The notes: generated from the letters alone by a model not told the origin. A stretch of DNA of 56,373 nucleotides from an uncultured Lachnospiraceae bacterium (GCA_947174495.1 CAMWJC010000012.1:1-56373), one strand, 5' to 3'; numbered from the stretch's first letter, positions 43,124 through 52,599 are shown. Program-made: numbers and translations.

Positions 43124-43319
43124 GAGTAAGTTAACGTTTAGCCGAGAATGTACATGTAGGATGTCCGTTTTGATACTATTGGTAAACCAGTTAAGATTAT
43201 CTTGTAAGTTTTTGCACTAATCTTATAGCATATTTGTTGAAAATATAGTAAAATAGTAACAACATTGCTGTAAAATTTACGGCGGCTTGATAAACAGGCA
43301 GGTTAAAGGAGAGATGACA

Positions 43320-45629
43320 TTGGGAAAAGAACGTAAAAGGATTACGGTCGGGGTGTTGGTGAGCGGAATCCTTGATGAGTTTACGGAGTATATCTGTAAG
43401 GGGGTTTTGCATGCTGCAAAGATGCAGGATGTGAATGTAGTGATTTTTCCCGGGAAATATCTGGACAGGGATCTGAGTGAAAACAGGGATTTGATGTATG
43501 AATATCAGTATGGCACTGTTTTTTCTTATGCACGGAAAGAAAATATTGATGCGCTTGTTGCTGCGACGGACTGTATCGGCTGCCATACCGATGGAAAGCG
43601 TATGCAGGAGATGATGAAGCAGTATGCGGGGATTCCCTGTGCGCTGGTGGCCTCTAAAATGGAAGGGTATGCGGGGGTCACATATGATAATTATGGCGGT
43701 ATTCGGGAAGGATTGGAGTATCTGATTGAAAAGGTGGGATGCCGGAAATTCGGGATGATCGCGGGCCCGGATTCGAATTCGGATGCATATGAAAGGAAGC
43801 AGGCATTTACGCAGGTGCTTAAGGCTCATGGAATTGAAGTGACGGATCGGATGTTTGCCGCAGGGGATCTTTCCAGACGGAGTGAAAATGCATTTCGAAC
43901 ACTTTTGGATCAAAATCCGGATTTGGAAGCGGTTTTTTGCGTGAATGATGAAACGGCAATGGGATTTTATGAAGAGCTGAAACGGAGAAACATTGTGCCC
44001 GGCAGAGATATTTCGGTATTGGGCTATGATGATACGATTACTTCAGCCAAATCCCAGCCATCACTTTCTTCCGTTCGGGCAGACCCTTCTGAGCTGGGAG
44101 AACATGCGCTTAAGATGGCTCTGCGTATGCTGAATGGAGAAAAGGTAGAAAGCCAGACCATACCAACCAAATTTGTTATGCGGGATTCTTTTTGCAAGGC
44201 ATCACAGGGGGATGACGAGACAGCTTCTTATGCGCTGAAAGATGATGCAGAGAGTTATTTTGAAGAAATTTTTTATCGGTGCAGACATGAGGAATTGAAA
44301 GAGACTATAGAAATGCTGCACAGAGATTTTGATGTGTTAATCGAAAAGATCAGCCAGTTGTTTGAACGGCACAACAAGGGCGTGGAGTCCTATATTGAAA
44401 TTCAGAAGGCGTTAGATGCTTTTCTTGACCATGGTGCAGTTGTGTATGCAGATATGGATAATTTGCTGATTGTTTGTGAGAAAATATATCATACACTTAA
44501 GAAAAAACAAACGGATGCAGAAAGCTCCCATCAATTGCGGGATTTCTTTTCCATTACCTATCGGAAGATTATCCGTGCCATGGATTATCGTTTCGGAAGC
44601 ATGAGAAAGGAAGAAGAAAGCAATAATTATTCTATGAAGCTTTTTATCCGTGATATGTTACAGTTTGAAAAGGGAAACGATTTAAGCTATGCCTCTGTTT
44701 TAAATAATCTGGACTGGCTGAAGATACAGAACGCTTTTCTTTACATTTTTAAAAAGCCTATTACCCATTTGTACAGGGAAGAGTTTGCAGCGCCTGACAG
44801 TTTTTACCTGAAGGCCTATCTGCGGGAGGGAAAGGTGCATTCAGTTCCGGCTATTCAGCAGAAGCACAGCCTTAAGACACTCTTTTGTAATCAGGCAATT
44901 GAAGGAAAAGACAGGTATTCTATGGTGCTGCTTCCTTTATTTGTCAATGAACATCTCTATGGGTTGCTTCTGTGTGATATATCCGAGGGGATTTTTGTCA
45001 ACGGAGAATTCCTGTTAAATCAGATGAGTTCGGCCACCAAAATGATCGACCTGTTGAAAGCCAATGAGGAGATACAGCAGCAGCTTGAGGAGAGTCTTGC
45101 AACCTTAAAAGAAAACAATATTGTGCTCGATAATCTTTCCCGTTCGGATGGTCTTACCGGAATTCTGAACAGAAGAGGATTTACGGATGCTGCAGAGGAA
45201 TTACTTGAAACCAGCAGAAAAGAAGGGAAAATGGTATTGGTGACCTATGTGGACATGAATAATCTGAAGATTATCAATGACAGGTATGGACATGAGGAAG
45301 GAGACGTTTCCTTAAAGTTTATTGCAGAAACTTTATCCGATGTAGTGAAGGAGCGGGGAGTTGTAGGACGAATCGGCGGCGACGAGTTTGCATGTATTGT
45401 GGATTATGCAGAGGAGGATGATGGAGAGGCACTGCTGACAGGAATTTATACCAGATTTGACAGCTACAATGCCGGAAGCAGTAAGCCCTACAATTTAACG
45501 GTTTCTGCGGGAGCGCGCCTTTTGCGAAGCATAGAGAAGCTGACACTGAAAGAAGCTCTTACTCAGGCAGACGAAAAATTATATGAGGTAAAGAAGCTGC
45601 GGAGTAAGGAGGTTGCAAAGAGAATGTAA
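43320..45629 (+). CDS. Diguanylate cyclase with LacI/periplasmic-binding-protein-like sensor domain
   Basis: The ~769-residue protein has an N-terminal type I periplasmic-binding-protein/LacI-like domain without the HTH (about 5-295; ITVGVLVSGI, AVFCVNDETAMGFYEELKRR, ISVLGYDDT), a long helical and GAF-like middle region (about 310-590) and a C-terminal GGDEF domain (about 600-765). The GGDEF signature (686-690) and SDGLTGILNRRGF are intact, so c-di-GMP synthesis is likely. The usual RxxD inhibitory site is absent. There is no signal peptide or membrane helix, so it probably senses a cytoplasmic sugar-like ligand. TTG 43320 has the best Shine-Dalgarno spacing (aaggag, 8); ATG 43314 is an alternative. 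A 273-base gap upstream follows the tsf terminator. Confidence 0.9.
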   Translation: MGKERKRITVGVLVSGILDEFTEYICKGVLHAAKMQDVNVVIFPGKYLDRDLSENRDLMYEYQYGTVFSYARKENIDALVAATDCIGCHTDGKRMQEMMKQYAGIPCALVASKMEGYAGVTYDNYGGIREGLEYLIEKVGCRKFGMIAGPDSNSDAYERKQAFTQVLKAHGIEVTDRMFAAGDLSRRSENAFRTLLDQNPDLEAVFCVNDETAMGFYEELKRRNIVPGRDISVLGYDDTITSAKSQPSLSSVRADPSELGEHALKMALRMLNGEKVESQTIPTKFVMRDSFCKASQGDDETASYALKDDAESYFEEIFYRCRHEELKETIEMLHRDFDVLIEKISQLFERHNKGVESYIEIQKALDAFLDHGAVVYADMDNLLIVCEKIYHTLKKKQTDAESSHQLRDFFSITYRKIIRAMDYRFGSMRKEEESNNYSMKLFIRDMLQFEKGNDLSYASVLNNLDWLKIQNAFLYIFKKPITHLYREEFAAPDSFYLKAYLREGKVHSVPAIQQKHSLKTLFCNQAIEGKDRYSMVLLPLFVNEHLYGLLLCDISEGIFVNGEFLLNQMSSATKMIDLLKANEEIQQQLEESLATLKENNIVLDNLSRSDGLTGILNRRGFTDAAEELLETSRKEGKMVLVTYVDMNNLKIINDRYGHEEGDVSLKFIAETLSDVVKERGVVGRIGGDEFACIVDYAEEDDGEALLTGIYTRFDSYNAGSSKPYNLTVSAGARLLRSIEKLTLKEALTQADEKLYEVKKLRSKEVAKRM

Positions 45630-45642
45630 ATTGTGATACAAT
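45613..45642 (+). promoter_or_regulatory. Putative promoter of the deacetylase-bactofilin pair
   Basis: TTGCAA (45613-45618), 18-base spacer, TACAAT (45637-45642) with upstream TGA (extended -10). It overlaps the 3' end of the GGDEF gene. Confidence 0.55.
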
Positions 45643-45675
45643 ATAGTCAAATCGTGTGTAAGGAGTTTGAAACCC

Positions 45676-46593
45676 ATGAAGGGTACTTATGACCGGAAGG
45701 AAGAAATCCGGCAGTCCAAAAGGGTTTCTGCGGGGGCAGTTATCTGTGCAATTGTGTTTCCGCTGGTAATAAGCCTGATTCTTGTAATCAGGGTTGCTGC
45801 CCTGCAAAGTCAGGTTGAGGAAGTTGATGGAGCAGTTGTCGCGGTGCAGACAGAAGATGAGCAGGAAAATGGTATTTATACTACAGTGTCTGTGGAGATG
45901 TCAACCAGAAGTGAAAACGGGATTAGCTGGCCTGACGAAAAAGAGCAAAGCGATCAGGTTTGGGATAAGAAGATTTACCTGACTTTTGATGACGGACCCA
46001 GCAGGAATACAAATAGGATTCTGGATATTTTAAAGGAATATGATGTTAAAGCCACTTTTTTTGTGGTAGGTAAAACAGATGAAGAATCGATCAAGGCCTA
46101 TCAGAGAATAGTATCAGAGGGGCATACGCTTGCCATGCATTCCTATAGCCATAAGTATGCGGAGGTTTATGAGTCTGAAGAGAGCTTTATCCAGGATCTG
46201 GAAGAATTGCAGGAGTATCTTTATCAGATAACGGGAGTATGGTCAAGATATTATCGTTTTCCGGGAGGAAGCTCTAACGCGGTGAGCAGAGTAGATATAC
46301 AGGAGCTGATTCAGTATTTGGATGAAAGCGATATTACCTACTTTGACTGGAACATTGCTTCCGGAGATGCGGTAAGCGATATACTTTCTGCAGAAACAAT
46401 CACGAGAAATTGTGTCAGCGGTATTGATAACCGGCCGGAGAGTATGATTTTGATGCATGATGCATTAGAAAAGAGCACAACGGTAGAAGCGCTGCCTCAG
46501 ATTATAGAGCAGATCCAAGGCAGAGGCGATGCCGTATTTTTGCCGATTACAGATGAGACGGTTCCGATTCAGCATGTAATGGCAGACAAATAA
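45676..46593 (+). CDS. Membrane-anchored polysaccharide deacetylase (NodB/PdaA family)
   Basis: This is probably a cell-wall peptidoglycan or glycan N-deacetylase. The 305-residue protein has an N-terminal membrane anchor (about 18-40) and an extracellular NodB domain (about 95-290). Catalytic and metal motifs are present: TFDDGPS (Asp105, Asp106), HSYSH (His155, His159) and the RFPGGSSN motif. ATG 45676 has aaggag upstream; TTG 45667 lies too close to the Shine-Dalgarno. The bactofilin gene follows 32 bases downstream, suggesting coupled wall remodelling. Confidence 0.9.
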   Translation: MKGTYDRKEEIRQSKRVSAGAVICAIVFPLVISLILVIRVAALQSQVEEVDGAVVAVQTEDEQENGIYTTVSVEMSTRSENGISWPDEKEQSDQVWDKKIYLTFDDGPSRNTNRILDILKEYDVKATFFVVGKTDEESIKAYQRIVSEGHTLAMHSYSHKYAEVYESEESFIQDLEELQEYLYQITGVWSRYYRFPGGSSNAVSRVDIQELIQYLDESDITYFDWNIASGDAVSDILSAETITRNCVSGIDNRPESMILMHDALEKSTTVEALPQIIEQIQGRGDAVFLPITDETVPIQHVMADK

Positions 46594-46625
46594 GAATGTA
46601 AAAGACATGAATGGAGGATGTAAAA

Positions 46626-47372
46626 ATGGGTTTTTTCTCAGATTTAAAGGATGACCTGTCTCAGGCAGTCAATGAATTGATGCCGGAAGAGGGGACAGAA
46701 GAAATTACAATGGCAGAGGCAGAAGAGCGGTTTGCAACGCCGGTAACAGAGCCTACGCCTGATTTTGGCGCTGATATCAGCCAAATGCTGGATAATTTGG
46801 AAACAGCACAGGAAGAAATACCGAAAGAGCCTGAGGAGGAACCTGTATATGTGGCTCCGGCACCGGTAAAGGCAGTGGCAGAACCAAAGATTATGTCATC
46901 ACGTAAAAATGCAGATGAGGTTTCCGTATTTACGGAGTCTATGATTATTAATGGTAATATGGCAACAGAAGGCTCTCTGGAAGTCAGAGGCAGCATTGTT
47001 GGAAATGTGGAAGCTCTCGGCAAGCTGAATGTAACCGGGGTGATTCAGGGAAATGCCCAGGCAGCTGAAATTTATGCAGAAGGCGCTAAGATTACAGGTG
47101 ATCTCAAAAGTGAAGGCAGTATTAAAGTGGGACAAAGCACAGTAATTATTGGAAATGTTTATGCAACCAGTGCAGTGATCGCAGGTGCTATTAAGGGTGA
47201 TATTGATGTACGTGGTCCGGTTATTTTAGACACATCCGCAATTGTAATGGGTGATATTAAATCAAAATCAGTACAAATCAATAACGGTGCCGTGATTGAA
47301 GGTATGTGCTCACAGTGCTATGCGGAGGTTAATCCTACGTCCTTCTTTGAGGAACTGAAAAAAATGAAATAG
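46626..47372 (+). CDS. Bactofilin (polymer-forming cytoskeletal protein)
   Basis: Bactofilins form filaments that recruit wall enzymes. The 248-residue protein has an unusually long N-terminal segment (about 1-100), acidic and Pro/Glu-rich, followed by the bactofilin beta-helix (about 105-220; SMIINGNMATEGSLEVRGSI, VTGVIQGNAQAAEIYAEGAK). A short C-terminal tail follows. ATG 46626 with ggagg upstream is the start. The deacetylase lies just upstream and pyrH follows after 12 bases, so this pair is inserted between tsf and pyrH relative to Bacillus. Confidence 0.9.
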   Translation: MGFFSDLKDDLSQAVNELMPEEGTEEITMAEAEERFATPVTEPTPDFGADISQMLDNLETAQEEIPKEPEEEPVYVAPAPVKAVAEPKIMSSRKNADEVSVFTESMIINGNMATEGSLEVRGSIVGNVEALGKLNVTGVIQGNAQAAEIYAEGAKITGDLKSEGSIKVGQSTVIIGNVYATSAVIAGAIKGDIDVRGPVILDTSAIVMGDIKSKSVQINNGAVIEGMCSQCYAEVNPTSFFEELKKMK

Positions 47373-47384
47373 AAAGGCATGGGC

Positions 47385-48080
47385 ATGCAGAGAATTTTAC
47401 TGAAATTAAGCGGAGAAGCTTTGGCGGGAGAGAAGAAAACCGGGTTTGATGAGGAAACTGTCAGAGAAGTAGCACTTCAGGTGCGTCAGCTTGTGGATGA
47501 TGGGATACAGGTAGGAATTGTAACCGGGGGTGGCAATTTCTGGCGGGGAAGGACCAGCGAGAATATTGACAGAACCAAAGCCGATCAGATCGGAATGCTT
47601 GCAACGGTGATGAATTGTATTTACGTATCGGAAATTTTTCGGAGCGTAGGTATGAAAACAGCCGTTTTAACACCTTTTGAATGCGGAGCTTTTACCAAGC
47701 TTTTTTCCAAGGACAGGGCAAACAAGTACTTTGAAAAGGGTATGGTGGTATTTTTTGCCGGAGGAACGGGACATCCTTATTTTTCAACAGATACCGGCGT
47801 AGTGCTACGAGCTGTGGAGGTAGAAGCGGATGTGATTCTGCTTGCCAAGTCGATTGATGGTGTGTACGACAGTGACCCGAAATTAAATCCAAATGCGGTG
47901 AGGTATGATGAACTAAGCATTGATCAGGTGATTGCTGAAAACCTTCAAGTGGTCGATATGACGGCGTCGATTCTTGCCAGAGATAACAAGGTACCGATGT
48001 GGGTATTTAGCTTAAACGAAAAGGACAGTATTGTAAATACAGTTAAAGGGAACTTTAACGGAACAAAAGTAACAGTATAG
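47385..48080 (+). CDS. pyrH: UMP kinase
   Basis: PyrH phosphorylates UMP to UDP. The 231-residue product starts MQRILLKLSGEALAG, with VTGGGNFWRGR, DQIGMLATVMN and FAGGTGHPYFSTDT, all family-typical. The Shine-Dalgarno aaagg (47373-47377) lies seven bases before ATG 47385 and only one before the alternative ATG 47379. Position before frr is conserved. Confidence 0.97.
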   Translation: MQRILLKLSGEALAGEKKTGFDEETVREVALQVRQLVDDGIQVGIVTGGGNFWRGRTSENIDRTKADQIGMLATVMNCIYVSEIFRSVGMKTAVLTPFECGAFTKLFSKDRANKYFEKGMVVFFAGGTGHPYFSTDTGVVLRAVEVEADVILLAKSIDGVYDSDPKLNPNAVRYDELSIDQVIAENLQVVDMTASILARDNKVPMWVFSLNEKDSIVNTVKGNFNGTKVTV

Positions 48081-48111
48081 AGATGAGATTGGGAAAGGCG
48101 TGGTTGCGGGT

Positions 48112-48663
48112 ATGGATGAGAGAATTAAAGTATATGATGAAAAGATGAAAAAAACTTATGAACACTTAGAAGGGGACTATTTGGGAATCCGGGCAGGGCG
48201 TGCCAATCCGCATGTGCTTGACAAGCTTAAAGTGGATTATTACGGAACGCCAACCCCCATTCAGCAGGTGGGAAATATTACCGTACCTGAGGCAAGGATG
48301 ATTCAGATTGCACCTTGGGAGAAGACGCTAATCAAAAGTATCGAAAAAGCAATTTTAGCTTCCGATATTGGTATCACACCTTCCAACGACGGATCAGTTA
48401 TCCGGCTTGTATTTCCGGAACTTACAGAGGAGCGCAGAAAAGATCTTGTTAAGGATGTGAAGAAGAAGGCAGAAGAATGTAAGGTTGCCATTCGGAATAT
48501 TCGAAGAGACGGAAATGATGCATTTAAGAAGCTTGCAAAGGCAGAGGTTTCCGAGGACGAAATCAAAGAACTGACGGATGACCTTCAGAAGCTGACTGAT
48601 AAGTATGTTAAAGATGTTGACAAATTGATGGAAGAAAAATCAAAGGAAATTCTTACAGTATAG
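48112..48663 (+). CDS. frr: Ribosome recycling factor
   Basis: RRF splits post-termination ribosomes with EF-G. The 183-residue protein has the RRF signature IRAGRANPHVLDKLKVDYYG, LVFPELTEERRKDLVKDVKK and the C-terminal helix. The standard length supports ATG 48112; GTG 48100 would add four residues. The ~109-base gap that follows has a GC-rich segment but no clear T-tailed terminator. Confidence 0.97.
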   Translation: MDERIKVYDEKMKKTYEHLEGDYLGIRAGRANPHVLDKLKVDYYGTPTPIQQVGNITVPEARMIQIAPWEKTLIKSIEKAILASDIGITPSNDGSVIRLVFPELTEERRKDLVKDVKKKAEECKVAIRNIRRDGNDAFKKLAKAEVSEDEIKELTDDLQKLTDKYVKDVDKLMEEKSKEILTV

Positions 48664-48772
48664 TCATTAAGAAGGAGGGGTATGCGGCTGGACCGGTCGT
48701 TGCCCCTTTATGCTTGTTTTATAAAGCTTTTAAAGAAATAAAGTTTGTCATCTTATGAGAAAGGTGTAAATT

Positions 48773-49498
48773 ATGGCAGAACAAAAGGAGCTGATCATGC
48801 CCCGGCATGTGGCGATTATTTTGGATGGAAATGGCAGATGGGCAAAGAGTAAAGGAATGCCGAGAAACTACGGCCATGTGCAGGGAGCAAAGACGGTGGA
48901 GGTCATTTGTGAGGAAGCTTACCGGATGGGAATCCAATATCTTACGGTGTATGCGTTCAGTACGGAGAACTGGAACAGGCCCAAGGATGAAGTGGATGCG
49001 CTGATGAAGCTGCTCCGTAATTATATGAAGACCTGCCTTACTACGGCCAGAAAGAACCGTATGTGCGTTCGTGTGATCGGTGATAAGACCGGGCTGGATA
49101 TGGATATTCAAAAACGAATTGCTGAATTGGAGGAGTCCACAAAGGATAATGATGGACTTCATTTTCAGATTGCTCTTAATTACGGAGGCAGGGATGAGAT
49201 TGTCCGGGCAGTAAAAAAAATTGGCAGCCGTATTGCCGAAGGAGAAATTACTGCCGAGGAGGTGACGGAGGAGTATCTGTCTGGTATGCTGGATACTCAT
49301 GGGCTGCCGGAACCAGACCTTCTGATACGTACTTGCAATGAGCAGAGAATATCGAATTTTCTTTTGTGGCAGCTTGCCTATACAGAGTTTTATTTTACAC
49401 CAGTAGCCTGGCCCGATTTTTCAAAGGAAGAATTGATAAAAGCGGTGGAAGCATATAATCATAGAGACAGAAGATACGGCCTGATAAAGGAGGAATAA
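48773..49498 (+). CDS. uppS: Isoprenyl transferase (undecaprenyl diphosphate synthase)
   Basis: UppS makes the C55 lipid carrier for the cell wall. The 241-residue product has HVAIILDGNGRWAK (Asp18), YLTVYAFSTENWNRPK and the C-terminal active-site segment. The segment reads RTCNEQRISNFLLWQLAYTE here, where RTSGEQR is more usual, a conservative variant. The Shine-Dalgarno gaaaggtg precedes ATG 48773. cdsA follows three bases later. Confidence 0.97.
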   Translation: MAEQKELIMPRHVAIILDGNGRWAKSKGMPRNYGHVQGAKTVEVICEEAYRMGIQYLTVYAFSTENWNRPKDEVDALMKLLRNYMKTCLTTARKNRMCVRVIGDKTGLDMDIQKRIAELEESTKDNDGLHFQIALNYGGRDEIVRAVKKIGSRIAEGEITAEEVTEEYLSGMLDTHGLPEPDLLIRTCNEQRISNFLLWQLAYTEFYFTPVAWPDFSKEELIKAVEAYNHRDRRYGLIKEE

Positions 49499-49501
49499 AT
49501 T

Positions 49502-50326
49502 ATGTTCTTGACCAGATGTATAAGCGGTGTCGTGCTGGTTGTGCTTGCACTTTTCACAATTTTGACCGGAGGTTATCTGCTTGCAGCCGTGTTGCTTTTT
49601 TTGGCGCTGACGGCATTTCATGAGCTCACAAAAGCATGTGGCTTATCCGGCAAGGCAGGTGGAACGAAGGGACTTGAAGTAATTGGCTATATTGGGATTG
49701 TAGCTTACTATTTACTGATGACTTTTTGCAAAGAGCGGATTTATCTCTTCCTTATGTTGATCGTGATTCTGGTGGCATTTATGTTCCTGTATGTGTTTTC
49801 TTTTCCCAAGTATCATGCGGAACAGATCATGTGTGCATTTTTTTGTGTGGCATATGCCCCGGTTATGCTTTCTTTTATCTTTCTGGTGAGAGAACTTCCC
49901 TACGGAATTTATTCGGTGTGGATGATTTTTATTAGCTCCTGGATTTGTGACACCTGCGCTTATGCAGTCGGGATGCTTATAGGAAAGCACAAGCTGGCGC
50001 CGGTGCTGAGTCCGAAGAAGTCCATTGAAGGTGCAGTGGGAGGAATTGTGGGTGCAGCGCTTGTAGGTGCACTTTATGCATACTTTGTGGTGGAGCCCGC
50101 AATCCGTGAGCAGAGGGTTACGTGGATCTTCGTGCTGATTAGTGCTGTGGGAGCGGTGATTTCCCAGGTGGGTGATCTGGCTGCTTCTGCTATTAAGCGT
50201 AATCATGAGATCAAAGATTACGGGAAACTGATACCTGGACATGGAGGGGTTATGGATCGGTTTGACAGTGTAATCTTTACAGCTCCCATGATTTATTTTC
50301 TGGCGTTGTTATTAATACATGGGTGA
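49502..50326 (+). CDS. cdsA: Phosphatidate cytidylyltransferase (CDP-diacylglycerol synthase)
   Basis: CdsA makes CDP-diacylglycerol for phospholipid synthesis. The 274-residue polytopic membrane protein carries the C-terminal CDP-DG synthase signature SAIKRNHEIKDYGKLIPGHG, then GVMDRFDS. About eight hydrophobic segments are visible. It is in the conserved uppS-cdsA-dxr-rseP order. Confidence 0.96.
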   Translation: MFLTRCISGVVLVVLALFTILTGGYLLAAVLLFLALTAFHELTKACGLSGKAGGTKGLEVIGYIGIVAYYLLMTFCKERIYLFLMLIVILVAFMFLYVFSFPKYHAEQIMCAFFCVAYAPVMLSFIFLVRELPYGIYSVWMIFISSWICDTCAYAVGMLIGKHKLAPVLSPKKSIEGAVGGIVGAALVGALYAYFVVEPAIREQRVTWIFVLISAVGAVISQVGDLAASAIKRNHEIKDYGKLIPGHGGVMDRFDSVIFTAPMIYFLALLLIHG

Positions 50327-50373
50327 TAAGCCTCGCTTTAATATTTGTTTGACATAAAGAAGGGTACAGATCA

Positions 50374-51525
50374 ATGAAAAAAATTGGGATATTAGGTTCC
50401 ACGGGTTCTATCGGAACGCAGACGCTTGAAATTGTAAGAAATAATAAAGATCTTCAGGTGACGGCACTTGCTGCAGGCAGCAGTGTTTCAAAAATGGAAG
50501 AGCAGATCAGAGAGTTTCTTCCCCCAATAGCTGTTATGTGGAGCGAGGAAGCTGCTGGGGAACTCAGAACAAGAGTGGCGGATACAAATACCAGAGTTTT
50601 AAGCGGTATGGAAGGGCTTTTAGAACTGGCAATCTGCCCGGAAATGGATGTTTTGGTGACGGCAATTGTGGGAATGATAGGGATAAAACCCACCATTGCA
50701 GCAATTGAGTCGGGCAAGACGATAGCTCTTGCAAACAAAGAAACGCTGGTTACAGCAGGGCATATCATTATGCCTCTTGCGAAAGAGAAAAAGGTATCGA
50801 TTTTGCCGGTGGACAGTGAGCACAGTGCTATATTTCAGTCTATGCATGGAGAGAACAGGGAGAGAGTACGTAAGATTTTGCTCACCGCTTCCGGAGGTCC
50901 TTTTCGTGGGAGGAAGCGTGAGGAATTAAGTGACATTACCGTGGAGGATGCATTGAGGCATCCGAATTGGTCCATGGGCAGGAAAATTACAGTGGATTCC
51001 TCAACACTGGTCAATAAAGGACTGGAGGTTATTGAGGCAAAGTGGCTGTTTGGCGTGGAACCGGAAGCGATACAGGTGGTTATTCATCCCCAGAGTATTA
51101 TCCATTCCATGGTAGAATATGCAGATGGCGGAATCATGGCGCAGCTTGGTATGCCGGATATGAAGCTTCCGATCCAGTACGCGTTGTTTTATCCGGACAG
51201 AAGACCAATGGAAGGAAAGCGTGTTGACTTTTTTGAACTTGGTTCCATGACCTTTGAAAAGCCAGATACAGATACTTTCAGAGGACTTTCCATGGCATAT
51301 GAAGCAATTGCAGCAGGCGGAAGTATGCCTACTGTATTCAATGCGGCAAACGAAAAGGCGGTTGCACTTTTTTTGGATAAAAAGATCCGTTTTCTGGACA
51401 TTTACGATTTGATACAGGGAGCAATGGAATCCCATAAGACGATTCAAAATCCCTCCGTGGAACAGATTCTTGAGGCGGAAGCGGAGGCTTATGACTATAT
51501 TATGAACTCGGGCAGGAGGAGTTAA
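50374..51525 (+). CDS. dxr: 1-deoxy-D-xylulose 5-phosphate reductoisomerase
   Basis: Dxr catalyses the first committed step of the MEP isoprenoid pathway. The 383-residue protein begins KKIGILGSTGSIGTQTLEIV (NADPH-binding), with ALANKETLVTAGHI, VDSEHSAIFQ and WSMGRKITVDSSTLVNKGLE (metal/substrate loop). Full length. Its isoprenoid products feed uppS encoded just upstream. Confidence 0.98.
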   Translation: MKKIGILGSTGSIGTQTLEIVRNNKDLQVTALAAGSSVSKMEEQIREFLPPIAVMWSEEAAGELRTRVADTNTRVLSGMEGLLELAICPEMDVLVTAIVGMIGIKPTIAAIESGKTIALANKETLVTAGHIIMPLAKEKKVSILPVDSEHSAIFQSMHGENRERVRKILLTASGGPFRGRKREELSDITVEDALRHPNWSMGRKITVDSSTLVNKGLEVIEAKWLFGVEPEAIQVVIHPQSIIHSMVEYADGGIMAQLGMPDMKLPIQYALFYPDRRPMEGKRVDFFELGSMTFEKPDTDTFRGLSMAYEAIAAGGSMPTVFNAANEKAVALFLDKKIRFLDIYDLIQGAMESHKTIQNPSVEQILEAEAEAYDYIMNSGRRS

Positions 51526-51527
51526 GA

Positions 51528-52580
51528 TTGGCAGTTTCAATTATTTTCTTTTTGATCATCTTTTTTGTGGTAGTTATCTCTCATGAGTTTGGTCATTTCA
51601 TTGTTGCAAAAAAGAATGGGATTCGTGTAGTGGAATTTTTTGTCGGAATGGGACCGTCGCTGTTTTCTTTTACCAGGGGAGAAACGAAGTATTCTCTGAA
51701 ACTGTTTCCCATTGGCGGAGCATGTATGTTTGAAGGAGAGGATGGCCTTGCCACGGAAAAGGGAGAAGTATCGGAACGCGCGTTTCCCAACGCGCCAATC
51801 TGGTCAAGATTTGCGACTATTTTTGCAGGGCCGTTTTTCAATTTTCTAACTGCTTATGTTATGGCAGTCATTATTGTGTGGGCCTGTGGGGTGACAACCA
51901 CAGAGGTTCATGCGGTTAATGAGGGGAGCAGCGCCCAGGCGGCGGGATTACAGACCGGAGATGTTATTACCCAAATTAATGGAAAACATGTACATTTAAG
52001 CGGAGAAATTACGTTGATTTCACAGCTCAACACCAAGGGAGAAGCAATGGAGGTCACTTATGAGAGAGAGGGGCAGAAGTATACTACAGTGATCAATCCT
52101 TCTTATGATGAGGCAGACGGGCGTTACTACATGGGAATTGCAGTCGGGGAGTATTTAGAGTGCAATGTCTGGCAGACCTTTAGTTATGCTTTTCATACTA
52201 TGAAATTTTTTGCAGAGGCAACATTTAAGAGCCTTGGAATGTTGGTCACCGGACAGCTTTCCAGAAATGATGTTGCAGGACCGGTAGGATTGGTAAAAAT
52301 GGTGGATGACGTTTATGATGCGGTAAAACCTTACGGTATCTGGGAAGTAGTGCTTAACATGATTAATATTGCATTACTTCTATCTGTCAACCTGGGTATT
52401 ATGAATTTGCTCCCGCTTCCGGCTTTGGATGGCGGCCGATTGGTATTTTTGCTGATAGAGGCAGTCCGGGGAAAGCCAGTACCTCCTGAAAAGGAAGGAT
52501 TGGTTCATTTTGCAGGAATGATGGCGCTTCTTGTGCTAATGGTGTTGGTTCTTTTTAACGATATAACAAAGTTCTTTTAA
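51528..52580 (+). CDS. rseP: Site-2-type intramembrane zinc metalloprotease RseP (RasP)
   Basis: This S2P family protease cleaves membrane-anchored regulators and signal-peptide remnants. The 350-residue protein has an N-terminal helix with HEFGH (His19, Glu20, His23), a PDZ domain (about 125-205; AQAAGLQTGDVITQINGKHV) and the C-terminal motif NLLPLPALDGGRLVFLLIE. The start is TTG 51528, two bases after the dxr stop, with aggaggag upstream. Which substrate it has here is not known. Confidence 0.96.
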   Translation: MAVSIIFFLIIFFVVVISHEFGHFIVAKKNGIRVVEFFVGMGPSLFSFTRGETKYSLKLFPIGGACMFEGEDGLATEKGEVSERAFPNAPIWSRFATIFAGPFFNFLTAYVMAVIIVWACGVTTTEVHAVNEGSSAQAAGLQTGDVITQINGKHVHLSGEITLISQLNTKGEAMEVTYEREGQKYTTVINPSYDEADGRYYMGIAVGEYLECNVWQTFSYAFHTMKFFAEATFKSLGMLVTGQLSRNDVAGPVGLVKMVDDVYDAVKPYGIWEVVLNMINIALLLSVNLGIMNLLPLPALDGGRLVFLLIEAVRGKPVPPEKEGLVHFAGMMALLVLMVLVLFNDITKFF

Positions 52581-52599
52581 TAGATTAATGATCTGATGT

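Noticed and set aside
43124..43286. Promoter for the GGDEF gene
   Set aside because: Several TTG and TATA-like words occur, but none at a proper spacing; the gene must start somewhere after the tsf terminator, yet I cannot place the promoter.
43197..43913. Minus-strand open frame of ~238 codons opposite the GGDEF gene start
   Set aside because: It overlaps the PBP-like domain coding region; the translated product is His/Ile/Cys-rich without recognisable pattern, typical of antisense shadow.
48664..48772. Terminator between frr and uppS
   Set aside because: A GC-rich segment with AGGGG/CCCCT arms is present, but there is no T run and the pairing is poor.
50349..50354. Perfect TTGACA before dxr
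   Set aside because: No -10 element lies at 16-19 bases; that distance falls at the dxr start codon.
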